Source of the DNA: Curvularia sp. ZM96
Taxonomy: Eukaryota > Ascomycota > Dothideomycetes > Pleosporales > Pleosporaceae
DNA length: 64,000 nt
Reading direction: 5' to 3'
NCBI GenBank assembly: GCA_022457065.1
Contig: JAJGBQ010000005.1
Span: 2,232,001 to 2,296,000 of the forward strand
Part shown: positions 23,403-33,166 of the stretch, one piece after another
How positions within the stretch are numbered: the first letter of the stretch is position 1
Layout: each line of letters opens with the position of its first letter
The notes under the pieces: generated by a model
Seen by the model: the letters and a program-made list of their open reading frames with translations, nothing else
The model's database searches: none
What the model was told of the DNA's origin: nothing
Made by a program: the position numbers and the translations under genes

Positions 23403-24230
23403 GTCCATATAGCCGCCTGTTTCCTCGCCGCCCGCTCCCACTGCCCGCTTGCCCATTTGTTCGTCGGTTGATTTGCTCATTTGCCCATCTGCCCCTCTGC
23501 CCGTCCAGCCAGCTCGCTCGCTCGCTCGCTCACCACGGCCGCGACCTGCCCCCGGCCGACCTGCCCTCGCCGCCAACCACGTCGCGCTGCCCCGTCGCGT
23601 GCCATTGTTGGCCACGGCTGCTGCTTCATCCTCTCTCATTCGCTGCCGGCCTGGGCGCCTGTTTGGTCGCTGCAACCCGTCGCTCTGCAGGCCGAATGCA
23701 GGCGAGAGCATGGACCACGGCAGCGCCTTGGGACCCCTAAGGAACTCATCACCGCCCTCAGCACGCCCGACGCAGTCACGACGACGACTCCACGCTCGCC
23801 CCCCGCTGCTTGCCCACCGCCTCCTGCGTCGCCAGTGCCTGCCCGCTGGTCGCTGACCAACCGCATCTTCAACCTCAATCTGCGCACCCTCTACCAGGGG
23901 CCCCCTCGCCTGCCCGCCGCCCGTCTCTGGAACCCCGTGAATTCTTCTCCACGCACCCTCCAGCTCCAGCTCCCGCAACCACCGCCCCCGCCCGACGACT
24001 ATTACCCGAACCTGCCTGTCAACACCGACGCCCCCGCCGCCGCCCAAGACGTCCGCGACGAGTATCCCCTTCTGACGCTCCCCCAGCAGCGTCTGAGCCG
24101 CCAGAGCCAAGTGCCAAGCTCCCTTGCCGTCGAGCGCTCCACGCCCGATAATAGCGCCAGCCTCAGCGCCCGCACCAGCATCGGTCTCCCGCGCCCTTCA
24201 CCCCGAAGCCTGCAGTCGCCCGCCATCGCA

Positions 24231-25077
24231 ATGTCTTCCGCCTCGCCCGTCGTAGCCCACCACTCCGACAAGGATGTCGAGGCTGGACGCCCTCAGCAGT
24301 CCGGTCTTTCTCGCGTCTCGCTGCCAGGTTCCCGACGTACCTCCATCGGCTCCCGCCCGTCGGCGACAGGCGGTCCTGATGACGACGACGGCGATGCTGC
24401 TTCCGAGTTTCCCTGGGGGCCCTCGCATCCTTGTTTCCCGCATCCCAATCCCCATGTCCCACTCGACTCGGAGCTGTACAACTCGACGCGCATCATCCGC
24501 ATTAAGCGTGATTGGATGGTCAAGGGCGACCTGGCTCCGACCTTTGCCAACCTCTACCCCGAGATCCTAGACCCCCTTGTCACCGAGGACGACTTTCGCC
24601 TCTTGATCAAGAAGATCAACGACACCCTCATCGACGCCTTTGACCCGTTTAGCTTTCGCGCCTGTCTCGACACCGTCATGGGCGTTGCTACCCTCTGGCT
24701 CTGGGAAGATGCTGGTTTCACAGGCGTCAAGAAGCAGCTGGCAGAACTGGAGAGGTGGATCGAAGACTGGAACCACAATGTTGGCGCCAAGGAAGCCGTC
24801 AAGATTATTCCATTGAGACGGACTGGCTACTTGACAGTAAGATATACACCTTGTTCGAAAACAGACAACCAAGACCATTTTGGCTAACTTGTATTCTTAG
24901 CTTGACATACAAATTCCAGATCCCCATCTCGGTCCCGACACTGGCTCGCGGCCTGGAACCCAAGACGACAGCCGTCATATCGACTCGCCCCAGGAAACCG
25001 ACCCATACCTACCATATTCCATCCCACCTACACTACAGGTGAACTCACAACCAGCGGCCGTCGAGGCACATTCGTAA
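24231..25077 (+). CDS. ERF4: Ras modification protein ERF4 (palmitoyltransferase cofactor); N terminus uncertain
   Basis: Golgin-A7/ERF4 family protein. With the DHHC enzyme Erf2 it palmitoylates Ras at the endoplasmic reticulum. Exons 24231-24836 and 24901-25077 are joined across a 64-nt intron (GTAAGA donor, TGGCTAAC branch, TTCTTAG acceptor), making YLT-LDIQIP in phase. The ERF4 domain runs from STRIIRIKRDWMVKGDL through FANLYPEIL, LIKKINDTLIDAFDPFSF and TLWLWEDAGF to RTGYLTLDIQIPDPHL. From the first in-frame ATG (24231) the protein is 260 residues, near the yeast length. However, the same frame stays open upstream to 23481 without any ATG and encodes protein-like Pro/Ser-rich sequence (for example IFNLNLRTLYQGPPRLPA). 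An upstream exon or a non-AUG start is therefore possible. Domain identity is firm; start is not. Confidence 0.85.
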
Positions 25078-26150
25078 TACATCACATCTACAAATAATCA
25101 GAAAAAAAAAAGCAGAAGACGAAGAGAGAAATAAAAAGACGACGACCTCTTGGAGTTTTAGCGGCATGAGAACAGGAGTTTACAGGGTCCGGCTTGGGTG
25201 GTATTTTGCCTTTACTCTTTTTTTTTCTCGTCTGATCCACAGAGCGAGCACATGATGACTATACCGGTTGGTTGCTTTTGGCACATGCACACCACTACAC
25301 ACTACACAATCTGCGGCGACGCACAAAAAGGCACATGTTTCTTCATTTTGTTAATCTTTCCTTCTTCTTGTGCTTGGCTTATCGGACCCATGCCATTTTT
25401 GGATATGTCGTGGTGTTCGCTTTTCATTGCTTTTTCCCTTGCTGTTCAACTCCCGATACCCTAGCTGCAAAGTGCCGTTAGCGCGCTACTGCCGGCTGTC
25501 GCTTTCAAGGATCTGCGCGTGTTTCCCCTTACCCCTTTTCTTTTCTTTTCTTTTTGTTATATCCGCGCGTATAGCTAGACGCATTGCTTCCAGACGTTTA
25601 CGGCATTCGTCATCGTTGTCATAATAATACCTGCGCAGACAGGATGGACAAGATATATACCACTCTTACTAATGAATTCATCCCGCCAACTGTTTTAGTT
25701 TCACATCTGTGATAGTGATTTTTACTTACGATACTCACTTGGAGACACGTTGTTCGCAGACTCCAAGACGATGTCGCATCATCTTTGCGTTGAAGCTTGA
25801 AACAAATCTTATGAGAGAGACAATGACTCGGATATGCCAGCCTCAACCTCCTTACATGTCAGTCTGACTCTTGAACCTGGGCCCAAGCCTCAGCTAGCGA
25901 ACGATGCGGTGTGTTTTAGTGTAATCTCTCCTCTGTCATACAATCCCCCTTGCTCTAGAGTCATGCTTAGTTTCTATGCTACATCGCTTACACGATACAA
26001 AGCACATTGCTAGCCACTAGTATGACAACATAACCTTGACGTGACCGAAGACGGCAACAAGCATCTGCTGATAACGACCTAATACTCCCACGCTATGCAA
26101 ACAAAACTGTATATGGACTCGGATAGTCGAGAAAGCCGAAACCAACATTC
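25078..26150. other. Convergent intergenic stretch between ERF4 and the MBOAT gene
   Basis: 1.07 kb containing the two 3' UTRs. T-rich tracts (about 25217-25228 and 25537-25555) and A-rich tracts (25099-25110) could be part of polyadenylation regions. No coding sequence recognised. Confidence 0.55.
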
Positions 26151-27767
26151 TTACAGAGCAAGACCACTCCTCCACCAACGATCTCCCCTATGCCAATGTG
26201 GCAGCTGCTCGCCCCAGCACCACCACCCATCACGCGCATCAGGACCCAGCCCAAGCCCACGTACAATGGAAAACGGTACGGGTTGGAAAAGCCACACGCC
26301 CGCTCTAGCGAAATCGTCGCAGAGAAGATGAGCGGTGTGATAGAACCACACATGCACGTATACGAGCGCGAAAACCCTCTTAGCCCAACCAGGCACCTGC
26401 CTATCGATACCCGCTGCACGCACGAGACGCGAGACCGCTGCTTCTGTGAAAAGAGCAATGGCTTGAAGCAGGAAAAAGGCCATGGAGCCGCGCAGAGGCT
26501 GTGTAGATGCAGACCCCGCACTGGTGAAGCTACCACTTGCATGAATAACGCCACTCAGGAAAAACGCAACGCAGAGCTGTAGTGCTTGTGCCAGCGGACT
26601 GTGTCTAGACAGATTAAGCCACTCGCGCAACCTGCGGGTGGGCTCCTGGAATGCAAAGCGGAAAGTCTGATGCCACCAGTTTCCCCACCAGCCTGCGAGG
26701 CCGTGGTCTAGCACCACGGTATACGATGCCCATGTTTCGGGGTACATCCAGGGTTCTGCACGGGCGCCGAGGAGGGATGGCGAGAGGACGCCGCTGAAGA
26801 AGAGCGGCGCGAGGCAGAATATTGTTTCGAGTGCGTATTTAATGCCGAGCATGGAGAGAAGAAGGCGGGACATGTGTGTAAGGACGGGCGAGTTCGTGAG
26901 CAGCGACGGATAGTATGCTGGCGGGGGATCGTTCACGTAGCCCCAGAAGTAAGGATCATGCATCATGCATGTTTTGAGGGCATCCAGCGCCATATAGCCT
27001 TTGAGCAGCGTCCAGGCATTGTTCTGCAGCAGCTCTTTGCGCGTCGTGTACTGCTTTACCTGGCTCGAATGCGTTTTGAACGAGTGCTTGGGTACGAGGG
27101 CGCCTGAATTGCGGTACAGTTGGGTTTGGATATGCTTTGGGGGTGGCGGTAAGGCAGAGATGCGCCAGTTCCAGCCCATTCCGCGGAAGTTGCAGAATAC
27201 GTCGAGGACCCAGTCTAGTCGCTCGATGAAAGGCGCGAGGGGGTAGGGTTGCCATGCGAATTCGCCGTGACGATACCGGGGACCACATGGGCCGTTGGTC
27301 ACGTCTTCTCGAATCTTTTCTTGCACATCCTTCTCTCTTGGCTCCAGAGAACCGTTCACTCGATCGCCTGCATCGGTGCCAAAGACGCCCGTGGTTCGCT
27401 CAATCCTCATGAAATCTGTCTGAGCATCGTTGCATATCAGGATCGTTGCCACCCATATCACGCTCCAGGAGTTAATCAGACCGACGCCCATGGCTGATGC
27501 TAGTCCCCTTGTTTTTGTGTATATGCACGTGTATACCGCAAATCCTGTGATCCATGCAAAAGCCAGATACCGACACTTTTTGAGCCATGGACGGTTCTGG
27601 TGTGGGATGAGAAGATATATGATGACTACCACTGCTCCAAAAGCTCCCCATGGATATAGAAACGGTTGGTATTCTCCAGACGCGATCGCTTTCGCGTACT
27701 GCTCGTGGTAATGATCTATGACATCGTGATGGGAGTGTGGCCACGAACCCGGCGACCTGGATGGCAT
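26151..27767 (-). CDS. Wax-synthase-like membrane-bound O-acyltransferase (MBOAT_2 family)
   Basis: Single-exon gene of 538 residues with a true ATG at 27767. Several hydrophobic segments lie at the N terminus (GAFGAVVVIIYLLIP, AFAWITGFAVYTCIY) and more in the C-terminal half. Family signatures are RGMGWNWRISALPPPP, found near the middle of fungal wax-synthase-domain proteins, WWHQTFRFAFQEP, and FFLSGVIHASG, whose His is the presumed acyl-transfer residue. Such enzymes move an acyl group from acyl-CoA to a hydroxyl of a lipid or secondary metabolite in the endoplasmic reticulum membrane; relatives include Tri7-type acetyltransferases. The substrate here cannot be read from sequence. Neighbours are housekeeping genes, so there is no sign of a biosynthetic cluster. 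Divergent from DRG1. Confidence 0.88.
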   Translation of the reverse strand: MPSRSPGSWPHSHHDVIDHYHEQYAKAIASGEYQPFLYPWGAFGAVVVIIYLLIPHQNRPWLKKCRYLAFAWITGFAVYTCIYTKTRGLASAMGVGLINSWSVIWVATILICNDAQTDFMRIERTTGVFGTDAGDRVNGSLEPREKDVQEKIREDVTNGPCGPRYRHGEFAWQPYPLAPFIERLDWVLDVFCNFRGMGWNWRISALPPPPKHIQTQLYRNSGALVPKHSFKTHSSQVKQYTTRKELLQNNAWTLLKGYMALDALKTCMMHDPYFWGYVNDPPPAYYPSLLTNSPVLTHMSRLLLSMLGIKYALETIFCLAPLFFSGVLSPSLLGARAEPWMYPETWASYTVVLDHGLAGWWGNWWHQTFRFAFQEPTRRLREWLNLSRHSPLAQALQLCVAFFLSGVIHASGSFTSAGSASTQPLRGSMAFFLLQAIALFTEAAVSRLVRAAGIDRQVPGWAKRVFALVYVHVWFYHTAHLLCDDFARAGVWLFQPVPFSIVRGLGLGPDARDGWWCWGEQLPHWHRGDRWWRSGLAL

Positions 27768-28117
27768 CCTGAAGTAAAGGAAACAAGAGCAACAAAGTAA
27801 CTACTCAAAGACGTATGAAAAGAATGAAAGAAAAAGAGAGAGAGAAAAAAAAGATAGACACAACAGACGGTGACCAGACACGCGTGGCGTAGACCGCTGA
27901 CTGCCACTTGGATGACGCACTGCATCTTGCATTCGCTAAAGCAGAGCACGCTAGACCAAAATCAGATGGGTCTGGCATGAGCGCTGGCTGCAACACCAAA
28001 CCTTTCCCCATCGTGACAGAGCCCGGACTACAGCCGCCACACCAAGCGTAGTGACATAGCGCCCCTCACCCTAGTCTTTCTCTACCCAGGAACGACAGTT
28101 GAGTCAAAGTCGCCAAG
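27768..28117. promoter_or_regulatory. Bidirectional promoter between the MBOAT gene and DRG1
   Basis: 350 bp between divergent start codons. It holds an A/G-rich stretch at about 27818-27857, i.e. CT-rich when read toward the MBOAT gene. No coding sequence. Confidence 0.5.
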
Positions 28118-29534
28118 ATGGTGAACATTACAGAGAAGATCAAAGAGTGGGACAGCACCCCTCCAAGTTTTCCATCTGGCCTTGCGCTAACAAGTTGCCC
28201 CCGCCAGGATTGAGGAGGAGATGCGGAGGACGCAGAGTGAGTTGTGGCTTTAACATAGAAAAGACTAGGATGGAAGGCTAATTGACTATAAACAGAAAAC
28301 AAGGCTACAGGTATGGATACGGCCCCTCATTCTGCATGGCTCCATGTCCATGTACGATTCGATATCACGTGCTGACATGAAAGCGCAGAATATCATCTTG
28401 GTCTACTAAAAGGGTAAAACATCTACAACCACATTGTGCGAGAAATGGAATTCTAACATCGTCTCTCATTCAGAAAGCTTGCTCGTCTCCGAGCACAACT
28501 TCTCGAACCCGCAGCAGGTGCGGGCAGCGGCGGCGGAAGTGGTTTCGATGTGTCCAAATCAGGCGATGCACGTATAGCTCTTGTTGGGTTTCCATCCGTC
28601 GGAAAGTCGACGTTTTTGTCAAGAGTGACCAAGACCAAATCAGAAGCAGCGTCATACGCTTTCACGACACTCACAGCCATTCCTGGTGTGCTTGAGTATG
28701 GTGGTGCAGAGATTCAGGTGCTGGATTTGCCGGGTATCATTGAAGGCGCCGCCGAAGGCAAGGGACGTGGACGACAGGTCATTAGCGCAGCCAAGACGAG
28801 TGATTTGATCTGCATGATTCTCGATGCTACTAAGAAGGCGGAGCAGAGACGGTTGCTGGAGGCTGAGCTGGAGGCGGTAGGGATCCGGTTGAATCGCTCA
28901 CCACCGTGAGTCTATACTTTCAACAAGACAGAGGAAGGCATGCTAACCATCATACAGCAATATCTACCTCAAGCCCAAAAAGGCTGGTGGTATGAAGATC
29001 AACTTCCAGGTCCCACCAAAGCATCTCGATGAGAAGATGGTGTACAACATTCTCAAGGACTACAAGATGCTCAACTGCGAGGTCCTTATTCGGGACGAGA
29101 ACGTTACCGTAGACGACTTCATCGACACCATCATGAAGGACCACCGCAAGTACATCAAGTGTCTGTACGTGTACAACAAGATTGACAGCATCGGCCTGCC
29201 TCACCTGGACGAACTGGCGCGGGAGCCAAACACGGTGGTCATGAGCTGCGAGCTAGATCTGGGCATCCAAGACGTGGTTGACAGGTGCTGGGAAGAGCTG
29301 AGGCTGATCCGAATCTACACAAAGAGGAAGGGCTGTGATCCAGACTTCTCCGAGGCGCTGATTGTGCGGCAAGGAAGCACAATTGAGGACGTGTGTGACC
29401 AGGTGCACCGGACGCTGAAGGAGACATTCAAGCACGCATTGGTGTGGGGGGCGAGCGCCAGACACGTGCCGCAAAAGGTGGGCTTGGGACATGTGGTGGC
29501 TGATGAGGATGTAGTCAGTATTGTAGCCAAATAG
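28118..29534 (+). CDS. RBG1: DRG1/Rbg1-type developmentally regulated GTP-binding protein
   Basis: Translation-associated GTPase of the Obg/DRG superfamily; in yeast it acts with Tma46 on stalled ribosomes. Six exons: 28118-28146, 28208-28236, 28296-28310, 28389-28413, 28474-28905 and 28958-29534. All introns are GT-AG, 52-78 nt. The spliced product is 368 residues, one less than yeast Rbg1 as I recall it. The N terminus reads MVNITEKIKEIEEEMRRTQ, then NKATEYHLGLLKGKLARLR, matching the family and validating the tiny exons. G-domain motifs are GFPSVGKST (P loop), the FTTLT effector region, DLPGIIEGAAEGKGRGRQV (G3) and NKID (G4). The C-terminal roughly 80 residues are the TGS domain (RIYTKRKGCDPDFSEALIVRQGSTIEDVC...). 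The ATG at 28120 is close to the splice donor at 28147, so a simple ORF search misses the first 98 coding bases. Confidence 0.96.
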
Positions 29535-30185
29535 TGAACGGATGCACTGGCACAAGAAATGCACAAGTTCAGGACCCGACCCGACCATGAGGGCGCACCA
29601 GCCACACGTAAAAGTCGGCCTAGCCACGAACAGGCAAACAAGAGTGTGTCTTGTTCGTAAATACGACGGTGGCGTGTCTGCAGGCGAGTATGCTGCGAGC
29701 ATCGGGTGAGAAGATCTGATAAGGGCAAGGCGGCGGTGCCCCCTGTCAGCCCACTATCGGCCTGGACGGATGCTTCATTTCCGCTGCGCAAGATTAGGAT
29801 GGAACATCACGTGAACACTCGAGAGCGAAGCGGCCCGCCTCGCTGATTGGCAGAGGCGGCTGGGCCGTAGGACGATTTACAAGCAGTTAAACTGGAACCC
29901 TGCAATTGCCTTGGGTCCGGAAAGCCTTCGCTGCCGCTCGTTTATTACCACGCCCTCGCGACCTGCAATTCCCCTCTTGCACGCTCCTTTCGTCTTTGCC
30001 CGGCCCTGTTTCGTGTTTGCTTTTTCTCGTCGTCGTGTCTCCTCCATTGCGTCGTCGAGTCTCAACCTTGGTTGCACTATCCGCAGCCGCCCCATCATAC
30101 TTACCCAACGGCGAATCGCACTGCTTTGGTACCTGAATTATCCGCCCACTAGACCGCGCACCCCGCTCCCGCAGCCACAGCAGCC
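29535..30185. other. Intergenic: DRG1 3' region and ERG3 promoter
   Basis: 651 bp. It contains a CACGTG E-box at 29808-29813 (within ATCACGTGA), an inverted CCAAT box (ATTGG) at 29846-29850 and a C/T-rich stretch (about 29940-30060) before the ERG3 start. No gene recognised. Confidence 0.55.
29806..29814. promoter_or_regulatory. E-box ATCACGTGA upstream of ERG3, candidate sterol-regulatory site
   Basis: Contains the palindrome TCACGTGA about 370 bp before the ERG3 ATG. Fungal SREBP-type bHLH factors, which control ergosterol genes under low oxygen, can bind E-boxes of this core. An inverted CCAAT box lies 32 bp further on. Role inferred from sequence and neighbour only. Confidence 0.3.
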
Positions 30186-31309
30186 ATGGATGTCGTCCTC
30201 GAGGTAGCAGACTCGTTCATCTTCGACCCGCTCTACGCCACACTTCTGCCCGCCTATCCCACCGCTTTTGCAGGCAATGCCACTCTCTCGAGCGTCCGCG
30301 AGGAGCCCACGGCCTATGCTCGCCCGCATACTGCCTGGCAGTATGAACCCGCTACCCAGTTTTTCTCCATAACGCCATCCAAGTACGCCTACATGAGCCA
30401 GTGGATGCGCGATGACTGGCGACGACAGCTGCTGTCCCTGTACCTCATCACATGGTATGCATTCTTCAGTACCCCGCAACAACCTCGTGCGTACGCCCTG
30501 CTTACACCCAAGCCAACAGGATCTTTGGTGTGTTGGTCTACTACATCTTCGCGAGCGCCTCCTACTTCTTCATCTTCGACAAGAGCACCTTCAACCACCC
30601 CCGATACCTCAAGAATCAGATCAGGCTCGAGATGAAGCAGGCCAACATTGCCTTCCCCATCATGGCAATCTTGACTGTGCCCTTTTTCCTGGCTGAGGTG
30701 CGCGGCTACTCGAAGCTGTACGACACGGTCGATCAAGGGCCAGGGCTGTGGTACAACTACCTGCAGTTCCCCTTTTTCCTCTTCTTCACCGACTCGCTGA
30801 TCTACTGGATCCACCGCGGCCTCCACCACCCCCGCGTCTACAAGCACATCCATAAACCCCACCACAAGTGGATCATGCCCACTCCCTATGCCTCGCACGC
30901 TTTCCATCCCTTTGACGGCTGGGCCCAGAGTCTTCCCTACCACATCTTCCCCTTTGTGTTCCCCCTATCCAAGTTTGCCTATGTCCTCTTGTTCGTCACT
31001 GTCAACATCTGGACCGTTTTAATTCACGACGGTGAATATGCGCACAACTCGGCGATCATTAACGGTGCTGCTTGCCACACCATGCACCACCTGTACTTCA
31101 ACTACAACTACGGACAATTCACAACCCTCTGGGACCGTTTGGGCGGAAGCTACAGGAAGCCCAACGACGAGCTCTTCCAAAAAGAACTCAAAATGTGCCA
31201 GAATGAGTGGAAGAAGCAGGCCGAAGCCGTCGACAAAATGGTACAACAAGTCGAGGGTGACGTCGACGACCGTACTTATGCGTCTGACGAGCCAAAAAAG
31301 GTCCGTTAG
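30186..31309 (+). CDS. ERG3: C-5 sterol desaturase
   Basis: Endoplasmic reticulum di-iron enzyme that introduces the C5-C6 double bond in episterol during ergosterol synthesis, using oxygen and cytochrome b5. Exons 30186-30454 and 30520-31309 (65-nt intron, GTATGC donor, CCAACAG acceptor) give 352 residues with LITW-IFGVLVYY across the junction. The fatty-acid-hydroxylase-superfamily histidine clusters are complete: HRGLHH (188-193), HKPHH (201-205) and HTMHH (276-280), with an extra H at IHDGEYAHNS. Hydrophobic segments precede the His boxes (FGVLVYYIFASASYFF, FPIMAILTVPFFL, LQFPFFLFFTDSLIYW) and another lies between boxes two and three. The C terminus is charged and ends KKVR, a possible dilysine-like ER retention signal. 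Length fits fungal ERG3. Confidence 0.95.
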
Positions 31310-32062
31310 ACGGAAATTCGGCACAGCCAAGCTTTGGACATTGGCAAAGATTTTAGAAATGTCGTTACGAATGAGTTAGTGGTTACTCGGCACTCGGTGC
31401 TAGTACGTGATCGCAGGCCGGTCCTTAATCGGTCAATGCACTGTGGGCGCTTTCGCTTGTAAATACCATTCTTCGCCCTCGTTGTTGCATCGGAAATTTT
31501 TGGGTACAATGGCCTAGCTTGATGAATCGGGTCTGTCTTGTAATGCTATGGAAAATAGGGGAGAGTTTCTCTTCTCAGGAGTATTAATTCTAATGACATC
31601 AACACCAAACATTTACTGACCGCCACGATGCTCGTTTCCGTATGTCTGACTGGAGGACGGCGATCTGAAACCTGGAGCTCGGGCTCTTTAATGAAGGAAA
31701 ACGTGGGAAGTGGCCGTACTCCGGCCCGCCTTACAGACCGGAGGAAAGCTACGCGTCTGCTGACCCTGGCCGATGCGCAACTTCGCCGTTGTATACACAC
31801 CGCATGGTCTTCCTTGGTTGATGTGGCCATGACTGATTGGGACAGGGACCAGGCACACCGAGTCATTTCGGAACCTTGAGTACAAGATCGACAGAGTCGC
31901 ACCATTCCCGAGAACAATAGAAGAATCTCAGACATCAATTTCCTCTCCTTCTTTCGGCGCACCTTTTTCTCCAACGTTGATCGCTCTTGGAGAAAGAAAC
32001 ATTTTCGAACCAACTCTTTGTTCACCACATACACCATTGCTCGCGCCAAGACGCCGCACACG
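31310..32062. other. Intergenic: ERG3 3' region and promoter of the proline-racemase-family gene
   Basis: 753 bp between two plus-strand genes. One 83-codon ATG frame (31628-31879) has no recognisable motif and is probably chance. The in-frame codons just before 32063 are open but start only with TTG. Confidence 0.5.
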
Positions 32063-33166
32063 ATGTTGACCAAACCGGAGCCTCCCATCTCCATTGTCTG
32101 CGTGCACGCCGAAGGCGAAATCGGCGATGTCATTATCAGTGGTATTCCGGACCCCCTTCACTGCAACACCATGTACGAAAAACTGGTCCACTTCCAAACC
32201 AAAGCCGACACGTACCGGCAGCTGCTGATGCAGGAGCCGCGAGGCCGCATCTCACAATGCATGAACCTGCTGCTCACGCCGTGCGACCCCCAGGCCGACG
32301 CGGGCTTCCTGACGCTCGAGAGCGACGAGTACGCTACCATGAGCGGCAGCAACACCATTTGCGTCACTACGGTGTTGCTAGAAACTGGGCGCATCGAGAT
32401 GAAAGAGCCAGAGACAAAAGTAGTACTAGACACGGCAGCAGGACTAGTACGAGTGCGTGCCCGGTGTTCAGGAGGCAAGTGTACCAGTGTCGAGTTCGAC
32501 AACGTCCCTTCCTTCGTGTACGAACTTGATCTCCCTGTCGACGTACCGGGTATAGGTCAGATTACCGTGGACGTAGCGTGGGGAGGGATGCACTACGCGG
32601 TTGTGTCTGCGGCATCCGCCGGGCTCTCCATTTCGCACGAGCACGGCGCAGACCTGATTCGTATAGGCGAGGCGATTAGAAAGAGCGTGCAGACCGTGTA
32701 TGAGCCGGTGCATCCGCTCAATACGGGCATCCGTGGTGTTTCGACTATGCAATTTACCGAGCCGCTGGTGATCGTGCCGGCAAACGGAGACAGTGTCGAC
32801 GAGGAGGCGCTTAAGACCAAGACTGCGAGAAACACAGTCGTCGTTTCACCGGGCAGGCTCGATCGTAGTCCCTGTGGTACAGGCACGTCTGCGCGCATGG
32901 CTGTGTTGCATGCTCGTGGCCAACTTGCTGTCGGCGAGCCCTTTACACATAAAAGTATCATTGGGACGCAGTTCCAGTGCAGCATCATTGGCACCACCAA
33001 AGTCGGGAAATACAATGCCATTTTGCCGCGAGTCAGGGGCCGCGCCTGGATCACCGGGTACAGGCAGGTTGTTGTCGATGAGGATGATCCGTTTCCCCTT
33101 GGCTTTAGGGTCGGTGATGTCTGGGGCCCGGACTGTGGTGCAGCTGGAACCGCTATAGTTGAGTAA
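32063..33166 (+). CDS. Proline racemase family protein (hydroxyproline epimerase or dehydratase type)
   Basis: Single exon, 367 residues from ATG 32063 (MLTKPEPPISIVCVHAEGEIGD). The fold is the two-lobed diaminopimelate-epimerase-like racemase. The first catalytic position, normally Cys in the MCGH motif of proline racemase, is Ser here (ATMSGSNTIC, Ser94). The second is Cys (RSPCGTGTSARM, Cys271). Cys/Cys pairs occur in proline racemase and 4-hydroxyproline epimerase, Cys/Thr in trans-3-hydroxyproline dehydratase, and Ser/Cys in a further subgroup reported to act on hydroxyprolines. True proline racemase activity is therefore doubtful; hydroxyproline metabolism is the best inference. Other family landmarks are GGMHYAVV, GTQFQCSI and the C-terminal GYRQVVVDEDDPFPLGF. 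No signal peptide, so cytosolic. Neighbouring genes are functionally unrelated. Confidence 0.9.
   Translation: MLTKPEPPISIVCVHAEGEIGDVIISGIPDPLHCNTMYEKLVHFQTKADTYRQLLMQEPRGRISQCMNLLLTPCDPQADAGFLTLESDEYATMSGSNTICVTTVLLETGRIEMKEPETKVVLDTAAGLVRVRARCSGGKCTSVEFDNVPSFVYELDLPVDVPGIGQITVDVAWGGMHYAVVSAASAGLSISHEHGADLIRIGEAIRKSVQTVYEPVHPLNTGIRGVSTMQFTEPLVIVPANGDSVDEEALKTKTARNTVVVSPGRLDRSPCGTGTSARMAVLHARGQLAVGEPFTHKSIIGTQFQCSIIGTTKVGKYNAILPRVRGRAWITGYRQVVVDEDDPFPLGFRVGDVWGPDCGAAGTAIVE

Larger units (their letters stand above)
21658..24230. other. Intergenic and leader region upstream of ERF4
   Basis: About 2.6 kb. The first part carries TATG and GTA microsatellites and the 3' UTR of the preceding gene. 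From about 23300 the plus strand is very C/T-rich with CCTCGC and GCTC tandem runs, as expected of a promoter/leader. From 23481 to 24230 one frame is open and continuous with ERF4 but has no ATG; see the ERF4 entry. No other gene recognised. Confidence 0.5.

Noticed and set aside
9988..33166. Idea that HEM1, GSH2 and ERG3 form a heme/oxygen/redox cluster
   Set aside because: They are 3-14 kb apart, in mixed orientation, with unrelated genes between them; ordinary housekeeping neighbours explain this better.
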